64,000 nucleotides of DNA from Clostridia bacterium (GTDB taxonomy: Bacteria > Bacillota > DAOUPZ01), in contig DAOUPZ010000011.1 of NCBI GenBank assembly GCA_030625885.1, positions 1 through 64,000 of the forward strand, in the 5' to 3' direction. The translations under genes and the position numbers were made by a program. This document shows positions 49,999 to 58,453 of this stretch, piece after piece. The first letter of the stretch is position 1, and the number at the start of each line of letters is the position of its first letter. Under the pieces are notes generated by a model. It had not been told where the DNA came from. It saw only the letters and a list, made by a program, of their open reading frames with translations, and ran no database searches.

Positions 49999-50026
49999 TA
50001 ACCTGTTTTAAGGAGGCGCTTTAGCG

Positions 50027-52654
50027 ATGAAAGGAACGGATATTCGTCAAAAATATGTAGAGTTTTTTGAAGGGAAAAATCATAAAGTTTTGCCCAGTGC
50101 TTCTCTTATTCCTGATGATCCCACGATTTTGATTACCATAGCAGGTATGGTACCCTTTAAACCGATATTTATGGGGAAAGAAAAACCGACCTATCCACGG
50201 GTCACTTCGTGTCAAAAATGTGTTCGTACGAATGACATTGATAATGTAGGAAGAACGGCTCGGCACCATACTTTCTTTGAAATGTTAGGGAATTTTTCCT
50301 TTGGTGATTATTTTAAAGAAGATGCTATAAAATGGGCTTGGGAGTTTGTAACAAAAGAATTAAAGCTGGATAAAGATCGACTATGGATTTCTGTCTATAA
50401 AGAGGATGAGGAATCCCTTCGTATTTGGCATGAAAAAGCAGGTGTGCCTAAGGAACGCATTGTAAAAATGGGGGAAGAAGATAACTTCTGGTCCGCAGGA
50501 CCAACCGGTTCTTGTGGTCCATGTTCCGAAATTTACTATGATCTAGGTGAAGAAATAGGATGCGGGTCCCCTGATTGTGCGGTTGGTTGTGAGTGTGACC
50601 GTTATCTTGAAATCTGGAACCTGGTATTTACCGAATATGATCGAGATGAAAATGGCAAACTTCATCCTTTGCCTCAAAAGAATATTGATACCGGGATGGG
50701 TTTGGAACGAATTGCATCTGTTATGCAAGGGATGACGTCTAATTTTGATGCCGATCTCATACGTCCTTTAATAGATAAAATGGCAGCGATAGCCGGTGTA
50801 TCCTATAAAGAGAATGAGAAAACGGATTTGTCTTTGAAGGTCATAGCGGATCATATACGTGCCATTAATCATTTGATTTCTGATGGTGTATTACCTTCTA
50901 ATGAAGGGCGTGGATATATACTGCGCCGTATTTTACGCCGTGCCGTACGGCATGGTAAACTGCTGGGTGTGAAAGAATCATTTTTAGATAAAATGGCTGC
51001 GTTAGCTATTGAAATGGGTCAGGATGTTTATCCGGCGCTTCGTGAGAAACAGGCATACATTATACGGATTATTCGAACGGAAGAAGCGCGTTTTCAAGAA
51101 ACATTGGATCAAGGCTTAGAAATATTAAAAGAAATGGTGGAAAAGATAAAAGAAGCAGGGACAAATCAGCTTACTGGTGAAGATGCTTTCAAGCTGTATG
51201 ATACCTATGGTTTCCCATATGAATTAACCGAAGAAATTTTGGAGGAAAATGAGCTTTGTATTGACCGTCAAGGGTTTGAACAAGCTTTGGAAGCCCAAAG
51301 AGAAAGGGCGCGTTCTGCACGTACCGATGAACAAGGCGGATTATCCGCGCAGGCGTATGATGAACTGAAGAAGATATCGCCAACACAATTTGTTGGGTAT
51401 GATACTTTAAAGGATGAGGTTCGTGTAGAAGCAATTATTGCTAACGACCAATTGATCAACGAAGCGTCTGCAGGAGAAAAAGTGGGTATTATTTTAAATA
51501 AGACACCTTTTTATGCAGAAAGCGGGGGTCAGGTTGGTGATAGGGGTGTTATAGAAAGTAATTCAACACAGGTTGTTGTGGAGGATACGAAAAAGTTTGC
51601 CGGGGATAAATTCATTCATCATAGTGAAATCAAGAGTGGCAAATTATCCGTAGGTGATGTACTTTGTGGTGCAGTTGATGAAGAACGACGCTTAAATACC
51701 AGTCGGAATCATACCGTAACACATCTTCTGCAGCAAGCATTGCGTGATGTGGTAGGAGATCATGTCAACCAGGCGGGTTCTATGGTAGGCCCGGAACGAT
51801 TACGATTTGATTTTACCCACTTTGAAGCCTTAACACCTCAGGAAATTGAAAAGGTAGAGAACCGTGTAAATGAGAAAATTTTTGCCAACCTTGCCATTGA
51901 TATTTCTGAAGGAAGTATCGAGGAAGCTAAAGCTAAAGGGGCAACGGCTCTGTTTGGTGAGAAGTATGGCGAAATCGTGCGAATGGTTAATATTGATGGG
52001 TATAGTCTGGAGCTATGTGGTGGGTGTCATCTGCAAGTTTCCAGCGAGGGCGGATTATTCAAGATTATTGCGGAAGAAGGTATTGGTTCCGGGTTAAGGC
52101 GTATTGAAGGGGTAACGGGACCTAAAGCGCTGGCATTCTATCATCATGAGGAAAAGTTGCTTCAAGAAGCAGCTGCTCTTCTGAAAACGCGTACGGAGGA
52201 ATTGCCTGCTCGTATTGAGCAGATGATGCAAGGCGTAAAAGAAAAAGAACGGGAAATTGAGCAATTAAAAGCGAAGTTGATTCAAGGCGAAACCAGTGGC
52301 GTAATGAGTGATGCAGTAGATGTAGAAGGTATTCAAGTGGTTGCTCATTTGGCAGAAGGTTTAGATATGGAAGGGTTACGGCAGATGGGAGATAATCTCC
52401 GTGACCAAATTGGCTCTGGTGTGATCGTGCTGGGTGCAGTACAAAAAGGGAAAGTTAATCTTATGGTTGTTGTTACCAAAGATATGATTCCCAAAGGCAT
52501 CCATGCCGGTAAACTCATTAAAGAATTGGCTGCCGTTGTTGGCGGCGGGGGTGGCGGCCGCCCCGATATGGCTCAAGCCGGCGGTAAATTACCCGAAAAA
52601 TTACCGGAAGCCTTGCAAAAAGTACCCGAGCTTGTTAAAAAACAATTGCTTTAA
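50027..52654 (+). CDS. alaS: Alanyl-tRNA synthetase
   Basis: 875 residues, normal length. The class IIc catalytic domain has VTSCQKCVRTNDIDNVGRT and HHTFFEMLGNFSFGDYFKE, and GSCGPCSEIYYD. The tRNA-recognition helices follow. The editing domain has HTVTHLLQQALR and, further on, CGGCHL, the zinc-binding HxxxH and CxxxH sites. The C-terminal C-Ala domain has the DHHA1 GGGGGGRPDMAQAGG. It charges tRNA-Ala and clears Ser- and Gly-tRNA-Ala. AAGGAGGCG precedes the ATG. The leader hairpin at 49949 suggests attenuation. alaS-ireB-ruvX-DUF1292 is the usual Firmicutes order. Confidence 0.97.
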   Translation: MKGTDIRQKYVEFFEGKNHKVLPSASLIPDDPTILITIAGMVPFKPIFMGKEKPTYPRVTSCQKCVRTNDIDNVGRTARHHTFFEMLGNFSFGDYFKEDAIKWAWEFVTKELKLDKDRLWISVYKEDEESLRIWHEKAGVPKERIVKMGEEDNFWSAGPTGSCGPCSEIYYDLGEEIGCGSPDCAVGCECDRYLEIWNLVFTEYDRDENGKLHPLPQKNIDTGMGLERIASVMQGMTSNFDADLIRPLIDKMAAIAGVSYKENEKTDLSLKVIADHIRAINHLISDGVLPSNEGRGYILRRILRRAVRHGKLLGVKESFLDKMAALAIEMGQDVYPALREKQAYIIRIIRTEEARFQETLDQGLEILKEMVEKIKEAGTNQLTGEDAFKLYDTYGFPYELTEEILEENELCIDRQGFEQALEAQRERARSARTDEQGGLSAQAYDELKKISPTQFVGYDTLKDEVRVEAIIANDQLINEASAGEKVGIILNKTPFYAESGGQVGDRGVIESNSTQVVVEDTKKFAGDKFIHHSEIKSGKLSVGDVLCGAVDEERRLNTSRNHTVTHLLQQALRDVVGDHVNQAGSMVGPERLRFDFTHFEALTPQEIEKVENRVNEKIFANLAIDISEGSIEEAKAKGATALFGEKYGEIVRMVNIDGYSLELCGGCHLQVSSEGGLFKIIAEEGIGSGLRRIEGVTGPKALAFYHHEEKLLQEAAALLKTRTEELPARIEQMMQGVKEKEREIEQLKAKLIQGETSGVMSDAVDVEGIQVVAHLAEGLDMEGLRQMGDNLRDQIGSGVIVLGAVQKGKVNLMVVVTKDMIPKGIHAGKLIKELAAVVGGGGGGRPDMAQAGGKLPEKLPEALQKVPELVKKQLL

Positions 52655-52730
52655 TAGCAGGAAAAATTTATATATCATAGAATATACTGGTAATATATTT
52701 TAATTTATATGAAGGTCAGAGGTGTTATAA

Positions 52731-53000
52731 ATGACAAATCGATTAGATGATACAGTATATTTCAGCAAGGAAGAAAAAGAAGAAGAGAATCAAGCCCGAC
52801 GTATCTTAGAAAACGTTTATCAAGCGTTAACCGAGAAGGGATATGATCCCATTAATCAAATGGTTGGATACTTATTGTCAGGAGAACCTGCTTATATTAC
52901 AGGTCATAATAATGCGCGTTCTATTATCAGAAGATTAGAACGAGATGAATTGTTGGAAGAGTTGGTGCGTTATTATGTGCAGAATGCAGGTAGCAAATAG
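52731..53000 (+). CDS. ireB: IreB family regulatory protein (UPF0297)
   Basis: 89 residues. Family features: the N-terminal [16 protein letters not shown] with conserved Thr, [19 protein letters not shown], and [19 protein letters not shown]. IreB is a substrate of the PASTA-domain kinase IreK in Enterococcus and affects cephalosporin resistance; in other Firmicutes it may have a wider signalling role. It follows alaS as yrzL does in B. subtilis. AGAGGTG precedes the ATG. Confidence 0.95.
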   Translation: MTNRLDDTVYFSKEEKEEENQARRILENVYQALTEKGYDPINQMVGYLLSGEPAYITGHNNARSIIRRLERDELLEELVRYYVQNAGSK

Positions 53001-53014
53001 AGGAGCTGAAGATC

Positions 53015-53962
53015 ATGGAATATCGCCGATTGGGGGATACCGATCTGATGGTATCGCGCTTGTGTTTTGGTGCATTAACCATAGGGCCGCTTCAAGCTCA
53101 TCTATCTATACGCGATGGGGCACGTGTTATTCGTGAAGCTTTGGAAAGTGGGGTAAACTTTATTGATACGGCAGATCTGTATGAGACGTATCCCTACATT
53201 CGAGAAGCGTTAAAAGGCTATTCTAATGAAGTCATTATTGCTTCTAAATCCTATGATTATACCCGTGAAGGAATGGAAAATTCTCTTGATAAAGCATTGA
53301 AGCAATTAAATCGAGATGTGATCGATCTGTTTTTGTTGCATGAACAAGAATCACGTTTGACTTTAAAAGGGCATTGGCCTGCATATGAATATCTAATGGA
53401 AATGAAGGAAAAAGGATATGTTCGTGCCGTTGGTATTTCGTCTCATACCGTAGAAGCAGTGGATGCGGCTGGGGATATGAAGGAAATAGATGTGATTCAT
53501 CCGCTCTATAATATGACGGGTATTGGCATTCAAAACGGAACGCGGGAGACAATGGAAAAAGCTATTATTAAGGCGCATGATCAGGGTAAAGGCATTTATG
53601 GCATGAAGCCTCTTGGGGGCGGAAACTTGTTAAAACATTATAGTGATTGTCTTTCTTTTGTGCTGGAAAAACCTTTTTTGGATGCGGTGGCTGTGGGTAT
53701 GAAAACCCCCGAGGAAGTTGAAATGAATATTCAATTTTTTAATGGGGAACCTATATCAAAGGAATTGAAGGAGAAGGTCGCACGTCAACCCAAACATTTG
53801 CATATTGATGAGTGGTGTGAGGGCTGTGGGGAATGTATTAAACATTGTCAAAGCCAAGCGCTGTTTATCCAAGCGGGTAAGGCGTGTGTGGATGAAGATA
53901 AATGTTTGTTGTGTGGATATTGTGGTGCCTATTGTCCCCAGTTTTACATTAAGATTGTATGA
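53015..53962 (+). CDS. Aldo/keto reductase with C-terminal ferredoxin domain
   Basis: 315 residues. The AKR barrel (about 1-255) has [22 protein letters not shown] with the catalytic Asp and Tyr, and IDLFLLHEQ. The last 50 residues hold two 4Fe-4S motifs, [11 protein letters not shown] and [11 protein letters not shown], so electrons may flow between ferredoxin-type clusters and a carbonyl or flavin-linked substrate. Such AKR-ferredoxin fusions are common in anaerobes, with unknown substrates. AGGAGCTG precedes the ATG. It overlaps or abuts ruvX, in an otherwise fixed alaS-ireB-ruvX order. Confidence 0.92.
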   Translation: MEYRRLGDTDLMVSRLCFGALTIGPLQAHLSIRDGARVIREALESGVNFIDTADLYETYPYIREALKGYSNEVIIASKSYDYTREGMENSLDKALKQLNRDVIDLFLLHEQESRLTLKGHWPAYEYLMEMKEKGYVRAVGISSHTVEAVDAAGDMKEIDVIHPLYNMTGIGIQNGTRETMEKAIIKAHDQGKGIYGMKPLGGGNLLKHYSDCLSFVLEKPFLDAVAVGMKTPEEVEMNIQFFNGEPISKELKEKVARQPKHLHIDEWCEGCGECIKHCQSQALFIQAGKACVDEDKCLLCGYCGAYCPQFYIKIV

Positions 53963-53970
53963 GGAGTGAA

Positions 53971-54399
53971 ATGATGCGCATAATAGGACTGGATGTCGGT
54001 GATCGTCGCATCGGTGTTGCTTTGAGCGATGCTTTTGGTTGGACGGCTCAAGGATTAGAAGTGATTCATCGAAAAGATATTGATAAAGATATTGAGAGAA
54101 TAAAGTATCTTTGCAAGGAAAATGATGTGCAAAAATTGGTTGTAGGTTTACCCAAAAATATGAATGCTTCAATCGGGCCTCAAGGGGAAAAGGTACTTGA
54201 ATTTGTTGAAATTCTGAAGGAAAATGTTCTAGAGGATATCGTTATGTGGGATGAACGTCTTACGACGGTGGCAGCGGAAAAAACGCTTTTAGAGGCTGAT
54301 ACCAGTCGGAAGAAACGCAAGAAAGTCATTGATAAGGTAGCAGCTGTTTTTATCTTGCAAGGTTATCTTGATCATTGCAGCAGGCAACAACTAAAATAA
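53971..54399 (+). CDS. ruvX: YqgF/RuvX-family putative Holliday junction resolvase
   Basis: 142 residues from ATG 53971, four bases after GAGGAGTG; ATG 53959 overlaps the preceding stop. It has an RNase H-like fold with [15 protein letters not shown] as the first acidic strand, [15 protein letters not shown], and [14 protein letters not shown] near the end. Homologs process 16S rRNA 5' ends (YqgF in E. coli) and cut Holliday junction analogues; which applies here is open. B. subtilis YrrK is the equivalent. Confidence 0.93.
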   Translation: MMRIIGLDVGDRRIGVALSDAFGWTAQGLEVIHRKDIDKDIERIKYLCKENDVQKLVVGLPKNMNASIGPQGEKVLEFVEILKENVLEDIVMWDERLTTVAAEKTLLEADTSRKKRKKVIDKVAAVFILQGYLDHCSRQQLK

Positions 54400-54429
54400 C
54401 TGCTATAAGCAGGAAGGAGATAATATAAT

Positions 54430-54702
54430 ATGAATGATGAAGAATTACAAACGATTACTTTAACAGATGAAGAAGGGAAAGAACACGAATTTGTAGTAGT
54501 TGATATTCTTAATGTAGAAGATAAGGACTATGTCATTCTTCAACCTAATACAGACGAACCGGAGGAAGGCATTATTTTACGGATAGACCAGGATGATGAT
54601 GGAAATGATGTGTTAGTAGAAATCGAATCAGATGACGAATTCCAAAAAGTCGTTGATGTGTGGGAAGACTTAACTTATCAAGCAGAAGAGGAAGACGAAT
54701 AA
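54430..54702 (+). CDS. DUF1292 family protein (YrzB-like)
   Basis: 90 residues, strongly acidic. The core TLTDEEGKEHEFVVVDILN, then YVILQP and EEGIILRIDQDDDG, are DUF1292 hallmarks. The function of the family is unknown, but it almost always follows ireB-ruvX, as here. AGGAAGGAG precedes the ATG and a perfect terminator hairpin ends the unit. Confidence 0.92.
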   Translation: MNDEELQTITLTDEEGKEHEFVVVDILNVEDKDYVILQPNTDEPEEGIILRIDQDDDGNDVLVEIESDDEFQKVVDVWEDLTYQAEEEDE

Positions 54703-54726
54703 AAACAGCCATTGGCTGTTTTTTTT
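54703..54726 (+). terminator. Terminator of the alaS-ireB-ruvX region
   Basis: AAAACAGCC and GGCTGTTTT around ATT, followed by TTTT, directly after the stop codon. Confidence 0.88.
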
Positions 54727-54913
54727 ATGCGATTTTTTGAGAAACTGCGATAAAAATGTGCTTGAATTATTGTATATACTGTATATACAGTACCCATAAT
54801 AAAAAGTATCTATTGTAAATCATAGAGTAATATAGTTGAGGATAAAAAAGGAAGAAATTTGAAGTTCACATTCTAATATGCTATAATGAAAAAATAGAGG
54901 AGCGTGAAATAAT

Positions 54914-55249
54914 ATGGAAGACACGTTAAAGCAAATTTTAGAAGGTCAAAAACGAATGGAACAACGTCTGGATGGAATGGATAAGCGTTTAGATGGAATG
55001 GATCAACGGATGACTTCGTTGGAAGCGGGTCAGGCAGACTTAAAGTCTGAGGTTTCAGATATTAAGGTTACCGTAGATCGAATTGAGACCAGACAAAACG
55101 GGATCTTGGAGCAGACTGCGGGTCTCATTGAATTTAAAGGGGAAGTCAGCGAAAAGCTGGATGAAATCATTCAAACACAGAAATCGACAGCCGGGATGTT
55201 AGGGGAACATGAAATACAGATTAGAAACTTACAGAGACGACCAGTTTAA
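54914..55249 (+). CDS. Coiled-coil protein of unknown function
   Basis: 111 residues, nearly all heptad-like coiled coil: repeated RLDGMDKRLDGMDQRM, then SLEAGQADLKSEVSDIKVT. It has no signal or membrane segment. AGAGGAGCG lies upstream of ATG 54914. A second coiled-coil gene follows 30 bases on. The repeated RLDGMDxR units (21 bases each) could change in copy number. Similar small coiled-coil proteins are common in Firmicutes; the partner is unknown. Confidence 0.75.
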   Translation: MEDTLKQILEGQKRMEQRLDGMDKRLDGMDQRMTSLEAGQADLKSEVSDIKVTVDRIETRQNGILEQTAGLIEFKGEVSEKLDEIIQTQKSTAGMLGEHEIQIRNLQRRPV

Positions 55250-55279
55250 TAATGAATCAATTTTAAGGGGTTGAGTTTT

Positions 55280-55576
55280 ATGGCCGATAAGATATTAGAA
55301 TTAGTAGAGAAAATGTATATTGAATTTAGCCAAAAATTTGAAGCAATAGACGATAGATTTGATGAAATGGGAAAAGAGATTAAGCGTAACCGTGACGAGA
55401 TTAAGAAAGTTGGGGCGACGATTGATGACGAGGTTACGCCTAAAATAGATGCGTTATTTGATGGGTATAAACAGAATCATGATCAGATCACAGAAATTAA
55501 GCATGATGTTAAAGAATTGAGCTGTAAGGTTGATAAGCAAGAAGTTGAGATAAAAGTGATTAAAAATGTTCAATAA
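55280..55576 (+). CDS. Second coiled-coil protein of unknown function
   Basis: 98 residues from ATG 55280, with AAGGGG about 10 bases upstream; TTG 55271 is in frame. Its FEAIDDRFDEMGKEIKRN and DQITEIKHDVKELSCKVD heptads resemble those of the preceding protein. The two may form a heteromeric coiled coil. A hairpin terminator follows. Confidence 0.7.
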   Translation: MADKILELVEKMYIEFSQKFEAIDDRFDEMGKEIKRNRDEIKKVGATIDDEVTPKIDALFDGYKQNHDQITEIKHDVKELSCKVDKQEVEIKVIKNVQ

Positions 55577-55603
55577 TGAAAATGCAATTGATAGTTGAGA
55601 TTA

Positions 55604-55637
55604 GAGGCTTCATTCTAAAAAGGATGAAGCCTTTCCT
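55604..55637 (+). terminator. Intrinsic terminator
   Basis: AGGCTTCAT and ATGAAGCCT form a 9-bp stem around TCTAAAAAGG, followed by TTCCT. A second small hairpin, GACATCCgaaaGGATGTC (55645-55662), lies just beyond. Confidence 0.75.
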
Positions 55638-55845
55638 ATATAGTGACATCCGAAAGGATGTCTTTCTTTTGTATACCCTCTTGTGTTCATGTCAATACTG
55701 AAAATATGAGGACATGTTTTTGACACAGGGAGGGAGCTTGATGAAGATTACAGATAAAGTGGTAAAAAATAGATTTCATGATTAGGGTGTGCTTTGCATA
55801 AAATTGATTTTAGAGAAAAGAAAATTGTGAAAGGGGGTACAAAGT

Positions 55846-56592
55846 ATGCAGAAAATTGTTGTTGTCGGCCGGAATGATGCTGGAAAATCAACCCTCCTTG
55901 GCGAGATTTATCGTGGCTTGACAGCCAAAGGATATCAACCTATGGTCATTGGTTCTGGTATTCAAGATGAAAAGCCTTTTTTGGAAAAGGGAATCCCTTC
56001 AGCGTATATTACCATTGAAACGCCGGAAACTAGGCGAGATTTAGCAGATAATATGGAACGGGTGATGCGGAATTCTCTCAATAAAATTGAAGAAAACAAT
56101 AAGCTCATTCAACATGCAAAGCATGCTTTAAGTGAATTAAATAAAGTGCGGTCTGTCTTGGAGCTAGGGCAAATTTTTCAAAATGATTTACCTTATCCAT
56201 CAAAATTGCCCGATACCTTTTTGTTAGAAGCGGTGGGGATTGGCGATGGATACAAATCTTTGGATGGGAAGCAGGTTGCGGACATACTGGTAACGGTCGT
56301 TCCTGCAGGGATTAAATCAGAATTATTAATGGAAAACGATAATATTCTTTTAGATAAAGCCGATGTGATTGCGGTCACTAAAATTGATGTCACGTCAAAA
56401 ACGGTTGCCAATTCGAATGTCAAGCTGCTCCAAAGGATTTATCGTAACAAGCCCATTATTCCTATTGTGGCTTCAGAAGGGATCCATACGGATTTAGTGG
56501 TGAAAGAAATTATTAATAAGATGGGTGACCCGGTAGAATTATTGAATAAAGCAACGTATAATCGTAAGGCAAAACCAATTCCAGCGCATTAA
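55846..56592 (+). CDS. P-loop GTPase of the SIMIBI (CobW/HypB/UreG-like) type
   Basis: 248 residues. Walker A is VVVGRNDAGKSTLLGE (residues 5-20). A Glu/Lys-rich helix occupies about 75-110. DILVTVVPAGIKSELLMEND precedes VIAVTKIDV, the guanine-specificity motif (TKID for NKxD). No His-rich metal-storage stretch and no Cys motif are seen, so metal handling as in HypB is not evident. AAAGGGGGTAC precedes the ATG. The gene lies alone between coiled-coil genes and mltG. The role is unknown; a chaperone-type GTPase for a metalloenzyme is one possibility. Confidence 0.75.
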   Translation: MQKIVVVGRNDAGKSTLLGEIYRGLTAKGYQPMVIGSGIQDEKPFLEKGIPSAYITIETPETRRDLADNMERVMRNSLNKIEENNKLIQHAKHALSELNKVRSVLELGQIFQNDLPYPSKLPDTFLLEAVGIGDGYKSLDGKQVADILVTVVPAGIKSELLMENDNILLDKADVIAVTKIDVTSKTVANSNVKLLQRIYRNKPIIPIVASEGIHTDLVVKEIINKMGDPVELLNKATYNRKAKPIPAH

Positions 56593-56682
56593 AAGCAGCT
56601 TTGCTGCTTTTGGCAGGTAGGAGGTAGCAGGTAGCAGGTAGGAAAAGACAGGGAAAAGCAGCCTTCGGCTGTTTTTCTTGTC
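56591..56682. repeat. Terminator hairpins and CAGGTAG repeats
   Basis: AAAAGCAGCtttGCTGCTTTT (56591-56611) follows the stop codon. GCAGGTAGGAGGTAGCAGGT is the fifth forward CAGGTAG cluster. AAAAGCAGCCttcGGCTGTTTTT is a second hairpin. Confidence 0.75.
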
Positions 56683-56739
56683 TATACATACAAAACAAGT
56701 TATAATATGAATATAAAATAAGTAGAGGATGGTTCAATT

Positions 56740-57765
56740 ATGGGCGTTATTGTACAGCAAAAACAAAAGCGCAAGATCATTGGGCGTTTTACAGGAATCC
56801 TGCTGCTGGTTATTATAATAGGTGGATTTTTTTTAATGAACCGGTTTTCCGCTATGACTTCTTCTAAAGGAGAGTATGAGGAAAATACCATATGTATCGT
56901 CGATCGCGGGGCTACAACTGAGGAGATTGCTAATCAATTAAAGCAAGCCAATGTAATTAAATATCCCCTGGTATTTCGTCTCCTTACAAAAATGGACGGG
57001 AAAGAAGGCCAGCTAAAGGCAGGAACTTATCAATTTCCGGCGGGTTTAACGTTAGAACAAATTTTGCAAAAGGTATACGAAGGGAATACAGCTTACGTTT
57101 GGATCACGATTCCGGAAGGGTTTAAAACGAAGCAAATTGTTGAACTGCTTGACACGAAGGGATTGATCGATAAAGAACAGTTTATGCAGGAAGTGCAAGA
57201 AGGGCAGTTTAAATATTCATTTTTAAACGAACGGGTCCCTTCAGAAAAACGGTTAGAAGGATTTTTGTTTCCGGATACCTATCAAGTTGCAGATGGCATG
57301 ACGGAACATGCTCTTATTAAGATGATGTTGCAGCGGTTTGAAGACGTTTTTGTAAAAGAATGGGACAAGCGGTCCGATGAAATAGAACTATCTTTTAATG
57401 AGGCGGTTATACTGGCATCCATTATTGAACGAGAAGCAGCAGTCGATCAAGAACGTCCAATCATTGCTTCTGTTTTTTATAATCGGCTTCAAAAAAACTG
57501 GAGATTGCAATCTTGTGCAACGGTGCAATATCTTTTTGATAAGCCTAAACCACGGTTGCTTACAAAAGATACGAAAATTGAATCGCCATATAACACTTAT
57601 CTTCATCAGGGATTACCGCCAGGTCCCATTTCTAATCCTGGGGAAGCTTCTTTGAAAGCGGTATTGAGTCCTGCTGATACGGATTATATGTTTTTTGTTG
57701 CGCAAGCGGATGGAACGCATCATTTTAGTAAAAAATATAGTGAGCATTTAGATAATAAACAATAG
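56740..57765 (+). CDS. mltG: Endolytic transglycosylase MltG (YceG-like)
   Basis: 341 residues. A single membrane helix (about 17-36) leads to a LysM-like region (about 40-110) and the YceG catalytic domain, with ASIIEREAAVDQERPIIASV carrying the catalytic Glu, and SPYNTYLHQGLPPGPISNPG near the C-terminus. MltG cuts nascent glycan strands at the membrane and helps end their growth. AGAGGATGG precedes the ATG. mltG-methyltransferase-U32 is conserved in B. subtilis as yrrL-yrrM-yrrN/O. Confidence 0.95.
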   Translation: MGVIVQQKQKRKIIGRFTGILLLVIIIGGFFLMNRFSAMTSSKGEYEENTICIVDRGATTEEIANQLKQANVIKYPLVFRLLTKMDGKEGQLKAGTYQFPAGLTLEQILQKVYEGNTAYVWITIPEGFKTKQIVELLDTKGLIDKEQFMQEVQEGQFKYSFLNERVPSEKRLEGFLFPDTYQVADGMTEHALIKMMLQRFEDVFVKEWDKRSDEIELSFNEAVILASIIEREAAVDQERPIIASVFYNRLQKNWRLQSCATVQYLFDKPKPRLLTKDTKIESPYNTYLHQGLPPGPISNPGEASLKAVLSPADTDYMFFVAQADGTHHFSKKYSEHLDNKQ

Positions 57766-57787
57766 AGGGAAGAAAGGAACTTTTACC

Positions 57788-58453
57788 ATGCCCTTAGATA
57801 TTACGAACTTGGAAGTGGAAAAATATATTAGAGGTTTTGTGCCGCCTCGGGATGCTTTGATGACGGAACTGGAGCAACAGGCGGAAAAGGAAACCATCCC
57901 GATTATCCGGCCGGAGGTTGGAGAACTGCTTTATCTGCTGACCTGTCTGAAAAAGCCGCAGCGTGTATTGGAAATTGTGACAGCTATTGGTTATTCAACG
58001 TTATGGCTGGTAAAAGGAATGGCATCCACTGGCGAAATTGTCACCATTGAGATTGATGAAACAAGAGCAGCGCAGGCCCGGGAAAATTTTGTGCGTGCCG
58101 GGGTTTCAGAGAAAGTTAAACTTAAAGTAGGGGATGCCCGCGATATTTTGCCTGCTTTAACGGGGGCGTTCGATCTCGTATTTATGGATGCGGCTAAAGG
58201 TCAGTATCCTTTTTTTCTGGAGAATGTGTTGCCCCTTCTTAAGGAAGGGAGCGTGTTGATTACAGATAACATTTTAATATATGGGATGGTGGTCGAAGAA
58301 CGTCCACCCAGGCGTCATCGTACCATGGTCAAACGAATGCATGATTATTTAAACCAGGTGTCTGATCCGGAGCAATGGGAAACAGTGATGCTTCCTGTTG
58401 GGGATGGATTGGCGATTAGTATGAAGAAAGGAAGTCAACCGCATGAATCATAA
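57788..58453 (+). CDS. Class I SAM-dependent O-methyltransferase (YrrM-like)
   Basis: 221 residues of the catechol/caffeoyl-CoA O-methyltransferase type: VLEIVTAIGYSTLWLVKGM, VTIEIDE, DLVFMDAAKGQYPFFLE and ITDNILIYGMV. Homologs at this position include the tRNA hydroxyuridine methyltransferase TrmR (YrrM), which makes mo5U34 to mcmo5 or mo5U. With the adjacent U32 protein (TrhP-like), the pair probably modifies tRNA U34. AAAGGAAC precedes the ATG. The end overlaps the next gene by 11 bases. Confidence 0.9.
   Translation: MPLDITNLEVEKYIRGFVPPRDALMTELEQQAEKETIPIIRPEVGELLYLLTCLKKPQRVLEIVTAIGYSTLWLVKGMASTGEIVTIEIDETRAAQARENFVRAGVSEKVKLKVGDARDILPALTGAFDLVFMDAAKGQYPFFLENVLPLLKEGSVLITDNILIYGMVVEERPPRRHRTMVKRMHDYLNQVSDPEQWETVMLPVGDGLAISMKKGSQPHES

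Noticed and set aside
49925-50026. T-box riboswitch upstream of alaS
   Set aside because: The leader is too short and lacks the T-box sequence and specifier stem; recorded instead as an unassigned attenuator.
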